This document shows, piece after piece, positions 12,377 through 20,443 of a stretch of 64,000 nucleotides of DNA. The DNA comes from CAVUBL01 sp963837945 (GTDB lineage Bacteria; Acidobacteriota; Thermoanaerobaculia; Multivoradales; DATKCC01). Both the position numbers and the translations under genes were made by a program. The stretch spans positions 1 to 64,000 of the forward strand of contig CAWIQD010000005.1 in NCBI GenBank assembly GCA_963837945.1. The letters are read 5' to 3'. The notes beneath the pieces are model-generated. The model had not been told where the DNA came from. It saw nothing but the letters and a program-made list of their open reading frames with translations, and searched no databases. The stretch's first letter is position 1, and each line of letters starts with the position of its first letter.

Positions 12377-13014
12377 GAGGTGTCGCCCACCGCCAGGCAG
12401 CGGGGGGTCGCCCACTCGGGCGAGCGCTCCTCGAAGAGCACGGTCGTGACCGAGCTCGGGGCGAGGAAGAAGCCGGCCCAGACGAGCGGCGCCGGGATCC
12501 CGAGCAGGTGGCCGAGCCAGGAGAGGGCGAGGCCGGCGTGACAGACCACGGCGATCCGGCGGCGATGGGGGGCCTCGGCCCGGTAGCGATGGCCCTCCCG
12601 CACGTAGCCGTGGCCGGCCAGGAAGCGGTCCGACGCCGCCTCGAGCCGGGCGAAGCCCGCCGCCAGGACCGGCGTGTCGAACGGCGGCAGGCCGAGCCAG
12701 TTGCGCGCTGCGAGGGGCAGCCGGCGGATCACGGCGCCGTCGACGTTCCAGGCCGGCCACTCCTCCTGCGGGCCGCCGTCGAGCCACCAGTCCTCGACCT
12801 CGCGCGCCCACTCCACGGTCTCGGGCTCGAGGGCGCAGGCGCGGCCGACCGGCGCGGCGGTCGCGCGCGCCCGGGCCATCGGCGAGGTGTAGAGCCGGTC
12901 CAGGCCGCCGGCGGCGAGGCGCTCCGCCAGGACCTCGGCCTCGCGCCGGCCGCGCGCGGAGAGGCGGTCCTCGGGGTAGGCGGGGTCGGCGTGCCGGATG
13001 ACGTAGAGGCGCAT
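12316..13014 (-). CDS. Histidine phosphatase superfamily protein
   Basis: A 232-residue phosphoglycerate-mutase-like phosphatase. The N-terminal catalytic motif is MRLYVIRHADP; this branch often has RHA where others have RHG, and His8 would be the phospho-acceptor. LYTSPMARARATA is the usual second arginine motif, and VVCHAGLALSWL supplies the second catalytic histidine. Size and motif spacing fit the cobC/phosphatase-like branch, but no substrate can be read off. It lies on the opposite strand between the two propeller genes and the GT4 gene, and converges on the end of propeller paralogue 2 with a 61-bp overlap. Confidence 0.8.
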   Translation of the reverse strand: MRLYVIRHADPAYPEDRLSARGRREAEVLAERLAAGGLDRLYTSPMARARATAAPVGRACALEPETVEWAREVEDWWLDGGPQEEWPAWNVDGAVIRRLPLAARNWLGLPPFDTPVLAAGFARLEAASDRFLAGHGYVREGHRYRAEAPHRRRIAVVCHAGLALSWLGHLLGIPAPLVWAGFFLAPSSVTTVLFEERSPEWATPRCLAVGDTSHLLAAGLEPGGCGLVANSD

Positions 13015-13053
13015 CCTCGGAGGGGTGGCGATAGGCTCGCCGGGAATCGAACG

Positions 13054-14142
13054 ATGTCCGAGCGAACCTACGGAAGCTCTCGGGCGCTGTCAAGGCGCCT
13101 GGCGGTCCTCTTCCCGCACCTCGTCCTGGGCGGCGGCGAGACGGCGATGATGGAGGTGGCCGCCGGGCTCCGAGAGTGCTTCGAGGTCTCGGTCTGCGCC
13201 CTCGCCCGGCGCCGGATCACGGTCGAGCCGACGATCCGCCGCGAGCTCGAGGAGCGCTTCGGGAGCGTCGAGCTCGCCCGCGACGGCGACGAGCTCGCCG
13301 CCGCGCTCGCCGGCGCGGAGGCGGTCCTCTGGTACGGCCTCAACCCGCTCACCCCGGGCACCCTCGAGCGCCTGGCGCCCCGCCCGACCTCGATCCGGGT
13401 GGTCCACACCGACAAGGCCGAGGAGGTCGAGTACCACCACCGCTGGCGCCACGTGATCGACGCCGCGAGCTGCGTGACGCCCGCCGCTGCGCGGCGGCTG
13501 CCGGGCGCGGTCTTCATCCCCAACACCGCCTCGGCCGCCGCCCTGGAAGGCGAGCCGTGGGCCGAGCGGCGGGCGGAGGGGCGGCGGCGCAAGACCCTCG
13601 GCTTTCTGGGGCGCCTGCTGGCGATCAAGAACGTCGACTGGCTGGTCGAGAGCCTCGCCGAGCTCGACTGCGACCTCCTGGTCCAGGGGCTCGACACCGA
13701 GGAGCTCGGGCGCGCCGAGCTCGAGCGGCTGGCCGCCGAGCGCGGCGTGGCGGAGCGGGTGCGCTTCCTGCCGCCGGGCCGGCGCGTGGGCACCCTCCTC
13801 AAGAGCGTCGACGCCCTGGCCGTCCTCTCCGCGCGGGAGGGCTTCCCGGTGGTGGTCGTCGAGGCGGGTCTCGCCGGCACGCCGGTGATCGCGACTCCGG
13901 TGGGCGCCCTGCCCGAGCTCTTCGGCGACGAGATCCTGTTCGTCGAGCTCGACGGCGGGCGCCCCCGCCTGGCGTCGGTCGCCGCCGCGCTGGCCCGGGT
14001 CGACCCCTCGTGGGGGCGCCGGCTCGGCGAGCGGGTCGGCCACCTCTGCGACCGCGACCGGGTGGTGGGCGCCTACGCCGAGCTGATCGAGGCGACGCTC
14101 GCGCGCCGCGCCCGCGACCACGCCGCCGGGGCGTGGAGCTGA
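13054..14142 (+). CDS. Glycosyltransferase, GT4-like
   Basis: A 362-residue cytoplasmic glycosyltransferase of GT-B fold. The N-domain opens with LAVLFPHLVLGGGETAMMEV, where the glycine-rich loop after the first strand is typical. The C-domain begins LGFLGRLLAIKNVDWLVESL and carries the donor-site motif AREGFPVVVVEAGLAGTPVI with E(x)7E spacing. These features are standard for GT4 retaining enzymes; donor and acceptor are unknown. The ATG at 13054 is divergent from the phosphatase start at 13014. It lies just upstream of propeller paralogue 3 (20-bp gap) and is probably co-transcribed with it. Confidence 0.85.
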   Translation: MSERTYGSSRALSRRLAVLFPHLVLGGGETAMMEVAAGLRECFEVSVCALARRRITVEPTIRRELEERFGSVELARDGDELAAALAGAEAVLWYGLNPLTPGTLERLAPRPTSIRVVHTDKAEEVEYHHRWRHVIDAASCVTPAAARRLPGAVFIPNTASAAALEGEPWAERRAEGRRRKTLGFLGRLLAIKNVDWLVESLAELDCDLLVQGLDTEELGRAELERLAAERGVAERVRFLPPGRRVGTLLKSVDALAVLSAREGFPVVVVEAGLAGTPVIATPVGALPELFGDEILFVELDGGRPRLASVAAALARVDPSWGRRLGERVGHLCDRDRVVGAYAELIEATLARRARDHAAGAWS

Positions 14143-14162
14143 CCCCCCGGCCGCCGGGCGCC

Positions 14163-15259
14163 ATGCGACGAGTCGGCACCCTGGTCCTCAGCCACTCGAG
14201 CCGGCGGACCAACCTCGCGCGCGCCTCGGCCGAGTTCCTAACCCGGCGCTTCGGTGACCCGCGGCGGCTCGAGGTCCGGCCGCCGTTCGAGAGCCTGGGG
14301 CCGCCGCCGACCCTCTACTCGGGGGCGCTCAGCTTCCACGCGCTCGATCTCGCGGACGACGGCACGCCGACCTGCCGGCAGATCGGCCGGGTCAAGCACC
14401 GGGACAAGATCCAGCACGCCGCCTTCGCCGGCGACCGGGACCTGCTGGTGGGGTTCGAGCAGCGGATCGAGCGCTGGCGCCTCGCCGCGCCGCTCGAGTC
14501 GATGGCCCGGCTGCGGCCCGCCGACTTCACGCTCGCGGGCCGGATCGAGCACCCGCTCCTCGCCGGGCTCCACACCGTCGAGCCGGTCTCGGAGCGCTCG
14601 GCTCTCGCCGCCTGCGCCGCCTCGGACGCGGTCCTGGTCCTCGACCCGCTGGCGGGCGGCGTCACGCGGGTGCTCGAGCTGCCGGCGGAGCTCTACGGCC
14701 GCGGCTACACCTCGGCCCCGACACCGACCTGCGCCGCCACTACGTCCCGGACGGCTTCCAGCGCACCCACGTCAACGCCGCCTCGCTCGACCGCAGCCGG
14801 CGCCGGGCCGCGGTCTCGACCCTCATCCAGGGGGCGATCGGAGTCTTCGACCTGGTCAACGGCGAGTACCGCGAGCTGGCGCGTGGGTTCGTCGGCTGTC
14901 ACGGCGCCCGCTTCGCTCGCGACGGGCGGATCTACTTCGCCGACAGCTCCGCCGGTGCCCTCGTTCGCCTCGATCCGGAGGGCCGGGTCGAGCGCCGGTT
15001 CGAGACCGGCTCGCACTGGCTCCACGACGTGCAGCAGCTCGCGGGCGGCCTCTACGCCTTCGCGCTCGCGGATCACAACGAGCTGCGGATCTACGACCTC
15101 GACCGCGGGGCCCTGGTCCACCGGCGCCGGTTCTCGACCTGGCCCGTCGAAGGCGCCTTCGCCCTCGCCCGGCACGTCCCGGGCTGGCTCGGCAACAGCA
15201 CGCAGGCGCTCTCCTACCGCCCGGCGCCCGGCGCCCGCCGCGGCCCAGGACTCGGTTAG
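14163..15259 (+). pseudogene. Beta-propeller-like protein, paralogue 3, one-base frameshift
   Basis: About 365 residues if the frame is restored. The frame from ATG 14163 (MRRVGTLVLSHSSRRTNLA) is coding-like up to LPAELYGRGYT near 14711. The coding signal then moves to the frame that reads LGPDTDLRRHYVPDGFQRTH, then GFVGCHGARFARDGRIYFAD, and ends GLG-stop at 15259. The simplest explanation is loss of one C from a CCC run at about 14710-14713. Both halves keep normal codon use, so the damage is recent or is a sequencing error. The repeating blade pattern (HNELRIYDLDRGALVHRR) relates it to the pair at 10281-12376. Likely co-transcribed with the GT4 gene. Confidence 0.7.
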
Positions 15260-15333
15260 GCCGGCCGGGCACTGGATGTCTGATCAGGCCAGAATCGTGA
15301 CGAAGAAGCCGAGTTCTCGAGCAGCAGACAGAG

Positions 15334-15403
15334 CGGGAGGGGGCGTCCCCTTCCCCCCCGTGGGGAGGGAAGGGGATCGAGGGGTTGCGGGGGGCATCCG
15401 ATG
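15334..15403 (+). repeat. Dispersed hairpin repeat, copy 1
   Basis: Contains GGCGTCCCCTTCCCCC, then GGGGAGGGAAGGGGATCGAG and GGGTTGCGGGGGGCATCC. CCCCTTCCC pairs with GGGAAGGGG to give a 9-bp stem. Near-identical sequence occurs at 31262 (same orientation) and 34636 (inverted), with a half copy at 39079. It lies between the converging propeller-3 and PhyH genes, where a hairpin could also end transcription. The rest of 15260-15525 holds nothing I recognise. Confidence 0.75.
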
Positions 15404-15525
15404 AATCCATCGGTCTGGAGTAGCCGTTGCGAAGTGCCTAGCCGAGATCGCTCGACGTGGGCGGGGGACCAGCGGTCCATGACGCCGGAGACGTTCCGTG
15501 CGGCTCGTAGGTCTGAGGCGAAGCT

Positions 15526-16302
15526 TCACTGAATTTCGAGCGGGGCGTCCGGCCCGTAGTAGGCGCGGTTCAGGCCGAGGAGCTGGCGGCGCATCGGGGT
15601 CGTCGCCCGCTCGGCCAGCCACTCGGAGGGCTCGTGGCCGCTCCACATGCGCATCCAGCGGTGGCCGTAGTTGAACAGCAGCATGCGGCGGGTGACCGCG
15701 CTCCGGTTGTTGCCCGGCGCGTGCCAGAGGTTGCCGTTGTAGAGGTAGGCGGTGCCCGCCTTGCAGGTCAGGCGCACCGCGCCCGGCAGGTCCTCGGGCA
15801 CCTCGACCGCCGGGATGCGCACGTCCGCGGTGTAGCGGTGCGAGCCGGGCAGCACCAGGGTGGCGCCGCCATCCGGGCCGACGTCCTCGAGGGCGTACAT
15901 CACCCGCACCATCATCGTCGAGCGCGGGTGGTAGACGCCGCCCACCCGGTGGCCGATGTCGGAGTGCCAGGCGGTGCCGCGCACGAGGGCGCCCGGCGGG
16001 GTGATGTAGTAGGCGTGGTCGAGGAGCTGGACGTCCGGGCCGAGGACCTCCCAGACGATCGGGAAGAGGCGCGGCTGCTCGACCAGGTCGAACAGCACCG
16101 GGTGGTACTCCATCACCGCCTCGATCTGGAAGAAGTGGGGTCCGCGCACCCCCGGCAGCTCCGGCATCCGCCGCCAGCGCGCCTCGGCGTCGTCGGCCGC
16201 GGCGCGCACCCGCTCGAGCTCGGCCGGCGCGAGGGCGCCCTCGACCATCAGGTAGCCGTTGGTCTCGAAGAAGAGGCGCTGCTCGTCGCTCAGGTAGCTC
16301 AT
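15526..16302 (-). CDS. Phytanoyl-CoA dioxygenase (PhyH) family protein, copy 1
   Basis: A 258-residue Fe(II)/2-oxoglutarate-type dioxygenase. The iron triad is visible: H113 and D115 in TAWHSDIG, and distal H194 in YNGNLWHAPGNNRS, followed about 12 residues later by Arg (VTRR), which would hold 2-oxoglutarate. It is a tandem homologue of the gene immediately upstream (16320-17081): FFETNGYL, LLDHAYYITPPGA, GGVYHPRS, LPGSHRY and ATTPMRRQLLGL all have counterparts there. PhyH enzymes hydroxylate lipids or natural products; the substrate is unknown. The 17-bp gap and shared strand suggest one transcript with its twin. Confidence 0.85.
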   Translation of the reverse strand: MSYLSDEQRLFFETNGYLMVEGALAPAELERVRAAADDAEARWRRMPELPGVRGPHFFQIEAVMEYHPVLFDLVEQPRLFPIVWEVLGPDVQLLDHAYYITPPGALVRGTAWHSDIGHRVGGVYHPRSTMMVRVMYALEDVGPDGGATLVLPGSHRYTADVRIPAVEVPEDLPGAVRLTCKAGTAYLYNGNLWHAPGNNRSAVTRRMLLFNYGHRWMRMWSGHEPSEWLAERATTPMRRQLLGLNRAYYGPDAPLEIQ

Positions 16303-16319
16303 CTCGGGGCTCCGCGCGG

Positions 16320-17081
16320 TCAGGCTTCCAGCGGCGCGTTGGGCCCGTAGGGGTCGGCGAGGCCGAGGAGCTGCTGGAGCATCGGCGTCGTCGCGCGGGC
16401 GGCGAGCGCTTCCGACGGGCGGTAGCCGTCCCAGATCTTCATCCACTTGTGGCCGTAGGTGTAGATCAGCAGCAGCCGCCTGAGGTCCGAGAGGTTGTTG
16501 CCCACGCAGTGGTAGACGCGGCCGTGCATGAGGTAGGCGCTGCCCGCCGGCAGACACATCCGGACCGAGGCCGGCATCTCCTCGGGGACCTCGGTGTTGG
16601 GCAGCGCGAGGTCCCGGCGGAAGGCGTGGGAGCCGGGGAGAAGGACGGTGCCGCCGCCGTTCGGCGGGATGTCCTGGAGGACGTAGAACACCTTGAGCAT
16701 CAGCTGCGAGCGGGGGTGGTAGACGCCGGGGAAGCCCTCGTCGTAGTGCCAGCCCTTGTGGATCGTCGCCCCCGCCGGGGTGATGAAGTAGTCGTGGTCG
16801 AGGACGTTGACGTCCGGCCCCAGCAGATCGCGCACGATCGGGAACACCCGCGGGTTGATCAGGGTCTCGACGAAGATCGGGTCGTACTCCATGATCGCGA
16901 TGACCTGGTCGAGGTCCCAGCGGCGCACTCCGGGCAGGCCGGGGTCGGCGCGCCACCGCTCTTCGGCCGCGTCGCACGCCGCGCGCAGGCGCTCGAGCTG
17001 CTCGGCCGAGAGCGCGTCGTCGAGGATCAGATAGCCGTTCGCCTCGAAGAAGAATCGCTGCTCCTGCGTGATCGCAGGCAT
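16320..17081 (-). CDS. Phytanoyl-CoA dioxygenase (PhyH) family protein, copy 2
   Basis: A 253-residue Fe(II)/2-oxoglutarate-type dioxygenase with H112 and D114 in GWHYDEGF and distal H191 in GRVYHCVGNNLSDLRR. I start it at 17081 (MPAITQEQRF) rather than at the in-frame ATG ten codons earlier, because GGGAGGTGG stands about 7 bases before 17081 and because the twin protein begins at the equivalent residue. It is first in a two-gene minus-strand unit, probably driven by the TATAAT-type promoter near 17145. Its presence beside glycosyltransferases and a creatininase-type hydrolase suggests tailoring of a small molecule or glycan; the substrate is unknown. Confidence 0.85.
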   Translation of the reverse strand: MPAITQEQRFFFEANGYLILDDALSAEQLERLRAACDAAEERWRADPGLPGVRRWDLDQVIAIMEYDPIFVETLINPRVFPIVRDLLGPDVNVLDHDYFITPAGATIHKGWHYDEGFPGVYHPRSQLMLKVFYVLQDIPPNGGGTVLLPGSHAFRRDLALPNTEVPEEMPASVRMCLPAGSAYLMHGRVYHCVGNNLSDLRRLLLIYTYGHKWMKIWDGYRPSEALAARATTPMLQQLLGLADPYGPNAPLEA

Positions 17082-17121
17082 CGGCTCCACCTCCCGCGCG
17101 GCGGGTCCCACGCTCGTCGAA

Positions 17122-17149
17122 TTGGACGGTCTTCGGCCAGCATTATACT
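17122..17149. promoter_or_regulatory. Back-to-back sigma70-like promoters for PhyH and creatininase genes
   Basis: On the minus strand a perfect TATAAT (complement of 17142-17147) sits about 60 bases before the PhyH start at 17081. On the plus strand TATACT at 17144-17149 has TTGGAC at 17122-17127 with a 16-bp spacer, about 30 bases before the ATG at 17179. The two -10 boxes overlap, so both directions probably share or compete for polymerase. This AT-rich patch stands out in very GC-rich surroundings. Confidence 0.55.
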
Positions 17150-17178
17150 CAATTCTTCGAATGGAAGAGGAGGCCCGG

Positions 17179-18069
17179 ATGAGCCGCGAGGAGCGCGAGG
17201 TGCGGTGGGAGCGGATGTTCCCCGACGAGCTGGAGGCCGCCTTCCGGGACCTCCCGGTGGTCTACTTCCCGTACGGCCTGTGCGAGCCCCACGGGCCGCA
17301 CTGCGTCCTCGGCCTCGACGCCTTGAAGGCGCACGGCCTGCTGGTCGCGACCGCCCGGCGCCACGGCGGCATCGTCGCCCCGCCCGACTACTGGCACGTC
17401 CACGAGATCGGCCGCTTCGCCCTCTGGGCCGAGGAGCACGTCGGCCAGGAGCGGCCCTGGCTGACCGCGGTGCCGCCCTGGATCCACTTCAAGAACGTCT
17501 GCTACCACCTGCGCGCGGCCGAGGTGCTCGGCTTCCGCGCCGCGATCCTCCTGACCGGCCACTACGGCCCGAACTGGCACGACTTGAAGACCCTGGTCGA
17601 GATCGTCCAGCCGTCCTTGCGGATGCGCGTCCACGGCCTGCCCGACTTCGAGGCCAACCGCCCGGGCTTCCGCGGCACGGGGGCGGACGGCGATCACGCG
17701 GGGAAGGTCGAGACCTCGCTGCTCTGGGCGCTCGAGCCCGGCGGCGTCGACCCCGGCCGCCTGCCGAGCGACGGCGCGCCGCGCTTCGCCATGGGCCGCG
17801 ACGCGCCGGAGGCGGACCGCGAGGCCGGCGAGGCGATGGTCGCCGACGTCGTCGAGCACCTGGGCGCCCTCGCCCGCGACCTGCTGGCGGGATGGGATCC
17901 GGAGCGCCCGTCGCGCCTCCGGAGCTTCGACGACGTCGAGGAGCTCTGGCGCCGCGAGGTGGCACCGCGGATGGCGGACTTCAAGGTCTGGAACGGCTCG
18001 TGGACCGAGGCCGACGCGCCCGCCGAGGGCTCGCGCTGGCGGCTGAACTTCCTACCCCGCTCGCGGTGA
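17179..18069 (+). CDS. Creatininase-family amidohydrolase
   Basis: A 296-residue protein of the creatininase (creatinine amidohydrolase/MftE-type) superfamily. Metal-site motifs are YGLCEPHGPHCVLGLDALKA (relatives: E-x-H-G-x-H-L-P-x-G-T-D), LTGHYGPNW (relatives: NGHGGN) and DHAGKVETSLLWAL (relatives: HAG-x-x-ETS). I chose the ATG at 17179 over the one at 17161 because GAGGAGG stands about 6 bases before it. Members hydrolyse cyclic amides, and some trim peptide-derived cofactors such as mycofactocin. Given the radical SAM loci downstream, peptide processing is possible but unproven. Its end overlaps the convergent P-loop gene by 18 bp. Confidence 0.8.
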   Translation: MSREEREVRWERMFPDELEAAFRDLPVVYFPYGLCEPHGPHCVLGLDALKAHGLLVATARRHGGIVAPPDYWHVHEIGRFALWAEEHVGQERPWLTAVPPWIHFKNVCYHLRAAEVLGFRAAILLTGHYGPNWHDLKTLVEIVQPSLRMRVHGLPDFEANRPGFRGTGADGDHAGKVETSLLWALEPGGVDPGRLPSDGAPRFAMGRDAPEADREAGEAMVADVVEHLGALARDLLAGWDPERPSRLRSFDDVEELWRREVAPRMADFKVWNGSWTEADAPAEGSRWRLNFLPRSR

Positions 18070-18726
18070 GCCGGCCCGCGGCGCCAGCAGGTGAGCCGCG
18101 ACCCGCGCCTCGAGCTCGCCCACGGAGAGCTCGCCGGTCACCTCGAGGGCGGCGAGGCCGAGCCGGCCGATCTGCCGGGAGAGGGTCTCCGCCCAGGCGT
18201 CGTCGCGGCGCATCCAGCGCGCGAAGAGAGCGTCCGGATCGGCCGCGCCGGCGAGGGCGCCGCGCACCGTGGCCGCCCGGGCGGCGTAGTGGCGGCGGCG
18301 GAAGCGGCCGTCGGCGAGGAGCCAGAGGGCGGCGCCCGGGTCGGGGAGGAGCGGCGCGAGGCGCGCCGGCAGGAGCCCCGCGCCCTCGACCAGGAGGAGG
18401 CCGGAGGCGGGCGCTCCGAGCGCCCCCGCCAGGTCCTCGAGGAGCAGGTCCATCTCGTCCTCGTAGAACGACTCGAGCTCGCGGACCTGCCGCGCGACGC
18501 CCCCGGCGAAAAGCTCGGTGGCCGGGCGCCCCATGAGGCGCCGGAAGCCGTCGTGGCGGCCGGGCTCGGCGCGCGCCGCGTGGCGATCGAAGAGGTCGTC
18601 GCAGGCGACCACCCGCAGGCCGTGGCGCTCGCCCAGCCGGCGCGCGACGGTCGTCTTGCCGGCGCAGGCCGAGCCGCCGAGCCAGCGCACGCGCTCGAGC
18701 TGCCGCGGGTCGAGGACGGGGATCAC
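18052..18726 (-). CDS. P-loop kinase-like protein
   Basis: A 224-residue soluble NTPase. The Walker A loop GGSACAGKTTVARRL lies at about residues 17-31 and is followed by LRVVACDDLFDRH, the arrangement seen in small-molecule kinases such as shikimate and gluconate kinases. LLLVEGAGLLP resembles the Walker B strand, and the arginine-rich WMRRDDAW region could be the lid. The start is a GTG. The substrate is unknown. It is divergent from the GT9-type gene, whose start lies about 10 bp away. The C-terminus overlaps the convergent creatininase-family gene by 18 bp. Confidence 0.7.
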   Translation of the reverse strand: MIPVLDPRQLERVRWLGGSACAGKTTVARRLGERHGLRVVACDDLFDRHAARAEPGRHDGFRRLMGRPATELFAGGVARQVRELESFYEDEMDLLLEDLAGALGAPASGLLLVEGAGLLPARLAPLLPDPGAALWLLADGRFRRRHYAARAATVRGALAGAADPDALFARWMRRDDAWAETLSRQIGRLGLAALEVTGELSVGELEARVAAHLLAPRAGSPRAG

Positions 18727-18735
18727 GGTGTTATC

Positions 18736-20391
18736 TTGACAGCCTTGGATCCTCGCTATCCGCCGCTCTCGCGGCCGGCGGCAGACTTCGGCCCGGCCGA
18801 GGGCTCACCGCCGGGCCCGGCGGCCGCGGCGCTCGATCTCGACGGCCTCGAGCGGCTCGAGGTCGTCTGCCCGCGGCCGATCCACCACGTCCTCGAGTAC
18901 GTAAGCCTCTTCCGGCTGGCCGAAGAGGCCGCGGCCCGGCGGCCGGGGATCGAGATTCGCTTCCACCTGCGCTCGGCGCTCGCCGCCGACCCGGCGCCGT
19001 TCGGCCGGCTGCCGGGACGGGTCGTGCCGGCGCCGGCGGCGGAGGGTGCCGACGCCTCGGATGCGCTCGCGCAGCTCGCGAAGGAGCTTCGCCGCCCGGG
19101 CGCCGGCGGCGTCCTGGTCGGGGCCGATCCGGCGGCCGCCCGGGCGCTGACCGCGGCGCCGGGGGCGCGATGGGTCGGCTCGCTGCCGCTCGACTTCCGG
19201 GTCGGTTACCCCGAGAGCGCGGCCTGCCGGCAGGCGAGCGACGCCTTCTTCGCGGCGCTCGCGGCGGCCTCGCCGCGGTGGGTCGAGCCCGCGGGAGCCG
19301 CTCCGCCGCCGCTCGCCGGGCCGAGCCCCCGGATCCTGGTTCACCCGTCGCGCTCCCACGTCGGCGACACGCTCTGGGCGACCCCGCTGCTGCGCGCCAT
19401 CGGCCGCCTCCTGCCGGGCGCGCGGGTGACGGTCGCCGGCGAGGCCGTCCTCGAGCGGGTGCTCGCCGGCTCTCCCCATGTCGAGGAGCTCCTGGTCTTC
19501 GATCCCTGGGCGCAGGAGGACCGCGCGCGGGTCCGTCGCGAGCTCGCGCGCCGGCGCTTCGACGCCGCCCTCTTCGCCTTCGCCCGCCGCCCGAAGAGCC
19601 GCTGGCTCGCGGCCGCGGCCGCGGCGGCGGGCGTCGCCCACCGCGTCGACCTCGAGTACTTCGAGGACGCCGCCGACGGCCGCCGTCCCGGGGATCTCTT
19701 CACCGCCCAGGGGTTCTTCTTCTGGGGGACCGTCGCCAGCCCGCGGATGCTGATGCACGCCCTCGCGCCGCTCCTCGGCCCGGGCGAGGCGCCGCCGGGC
19801 TGGCTCGCGGACCGGCGCCTCGAGCTGCGCCCCGACCGCGCCTCGCACGCCGCGGCGGCACGGCTGCTCGAGCAGGCGGGCGTCGGCGGCGAGCCGTTCG
19901 CGGTCCTGGCGCCCGGCGGCGCCTCCTCCGAGCGCTGGCCGGCCGGGCGTTTCGCCGAGCTGGCGGCGCGCCTCGCCGGCGAGGCCGGTCTCCACGTGGT
20001 GGTCGAGGGCGGGCCGGGCGAGGACGCCCTCCTGGCGGAGGTCGCCCGCGGGATCGAGGCGGCCGCCGGCTCCGCGCCCGGCCGGCGCCGCGTGATGGTC
20101 CGCCGCGACCCGCTCGGCGTCCTGGCGGCGCTCCTCGCGCGCGCGGCTCTCCTGGTCGCCAACGACAGCGCCGCGATCCACGTCGCCGAGACGGCCGGCA
20201 CCCCGAGCCTCTACTTCGCCCAGCACGAGAAGCTCACCCACTCCCACCCGGCGGGTGCCCGCCAGCTCGCCCTCTTCGACGACCTCGAGAACCGCGTGGC
20301 CCGGATCTCCGTCGACCAGGCGCTCGCGGCCTCGGCCTGGCTCCTCGATCCCCGGGGGGCGGGCGCGCCGATCGAGCCAACACTCGACTAA
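18736..20391 (+). CDS. Glycosyltransferase family 9 (heptosyltransferase-like)
   Basis: About 551 residues if the TTG at 18736 is used. No ATG exists at the front, and another TTG lies at 18745, so the start is uncertain. The N-terminal 180 residues (LEVVCPRPIHHVLEYVSLFR and following) are an extra domain with an alternating strand-helix pattern. The GT9 core starts near ILVHPSRSHVGDTLWATPLL, which aligns with the heptosyltransferase R-x-S-x-x-G-D motif, and continues to VLAPGGASSERWPAGRFAEL and LLVANDSAAIHVAETAGTPS, the ADP-heptose-binding signature. GT9 enzymes build lipopolysaccharide core or other surface glycans. It is the last gene before the multicopper oxidase locus. Confidence 0.8.
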   Translation: MTALDPRYPPLSRPAADFGPAEGSPPGPAAAALDLDGLERLEVVCPRPIHHVLEYVSLFRLAEEAAARRPGIEIRFHLRSALAADPAPFGRLPGRVVPAPAAEGADASDALAQLAKELRRPGAGGVLVGADPAAARALTAAPGARWVGSLPLDFRVGYPESAACRQASDAFFAALAAASPRWVEPAGAAPPPLAGPSPRILVHPSRSHVGDTLWATPLLRAIGRLLPGARVTVAGEAVLERVLAGSPHVEELLVFDPWAQEDRARVRRELARRRFDAALFAFARRPKSRWLAAAAAAAGVAHRVDLEYFEDAADGRRPGDLFTAQGFFFWGTVASPRMLMHALAPLLGPGEAPPGWLADRRLELRPDRASHAAAARLLEQAGVGGEPFAVLAPGGASSERWPAGRFAELAARLAGEAGLHVVVEGGPGEDALLAEVARGIEAAAGSAPGRRRVMVRRDPLGVLAALLARAALLVANDSAAIHVAETAGTPSLYFAQHEKLTHSHPAGARQLALFDDLENRVARISVDQALAASAWLLDPRGAGAPIEPTLD

Positions 20392-20443
20392 GGATCTGTG
20401 TTATCATCTAAATTACATTTCTAACCATAGGGGGAGGTTGCTG
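20392..20443 (+). promoter_or_regulatory. AT-rich leader with strong ribosome binding site
   Basis: A short AT-rich stretch (TGTTATCATCTAAATTAC) ends in GGGGGAGG about 7 bases before ATG 20444. This placement decides that ATG as the authentic start of the multicopper oxidase, ahead of the in-frame TAG. A promoter may lie in the AT-rich part, but I cannot define its boxes. Confidence 0.5.
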
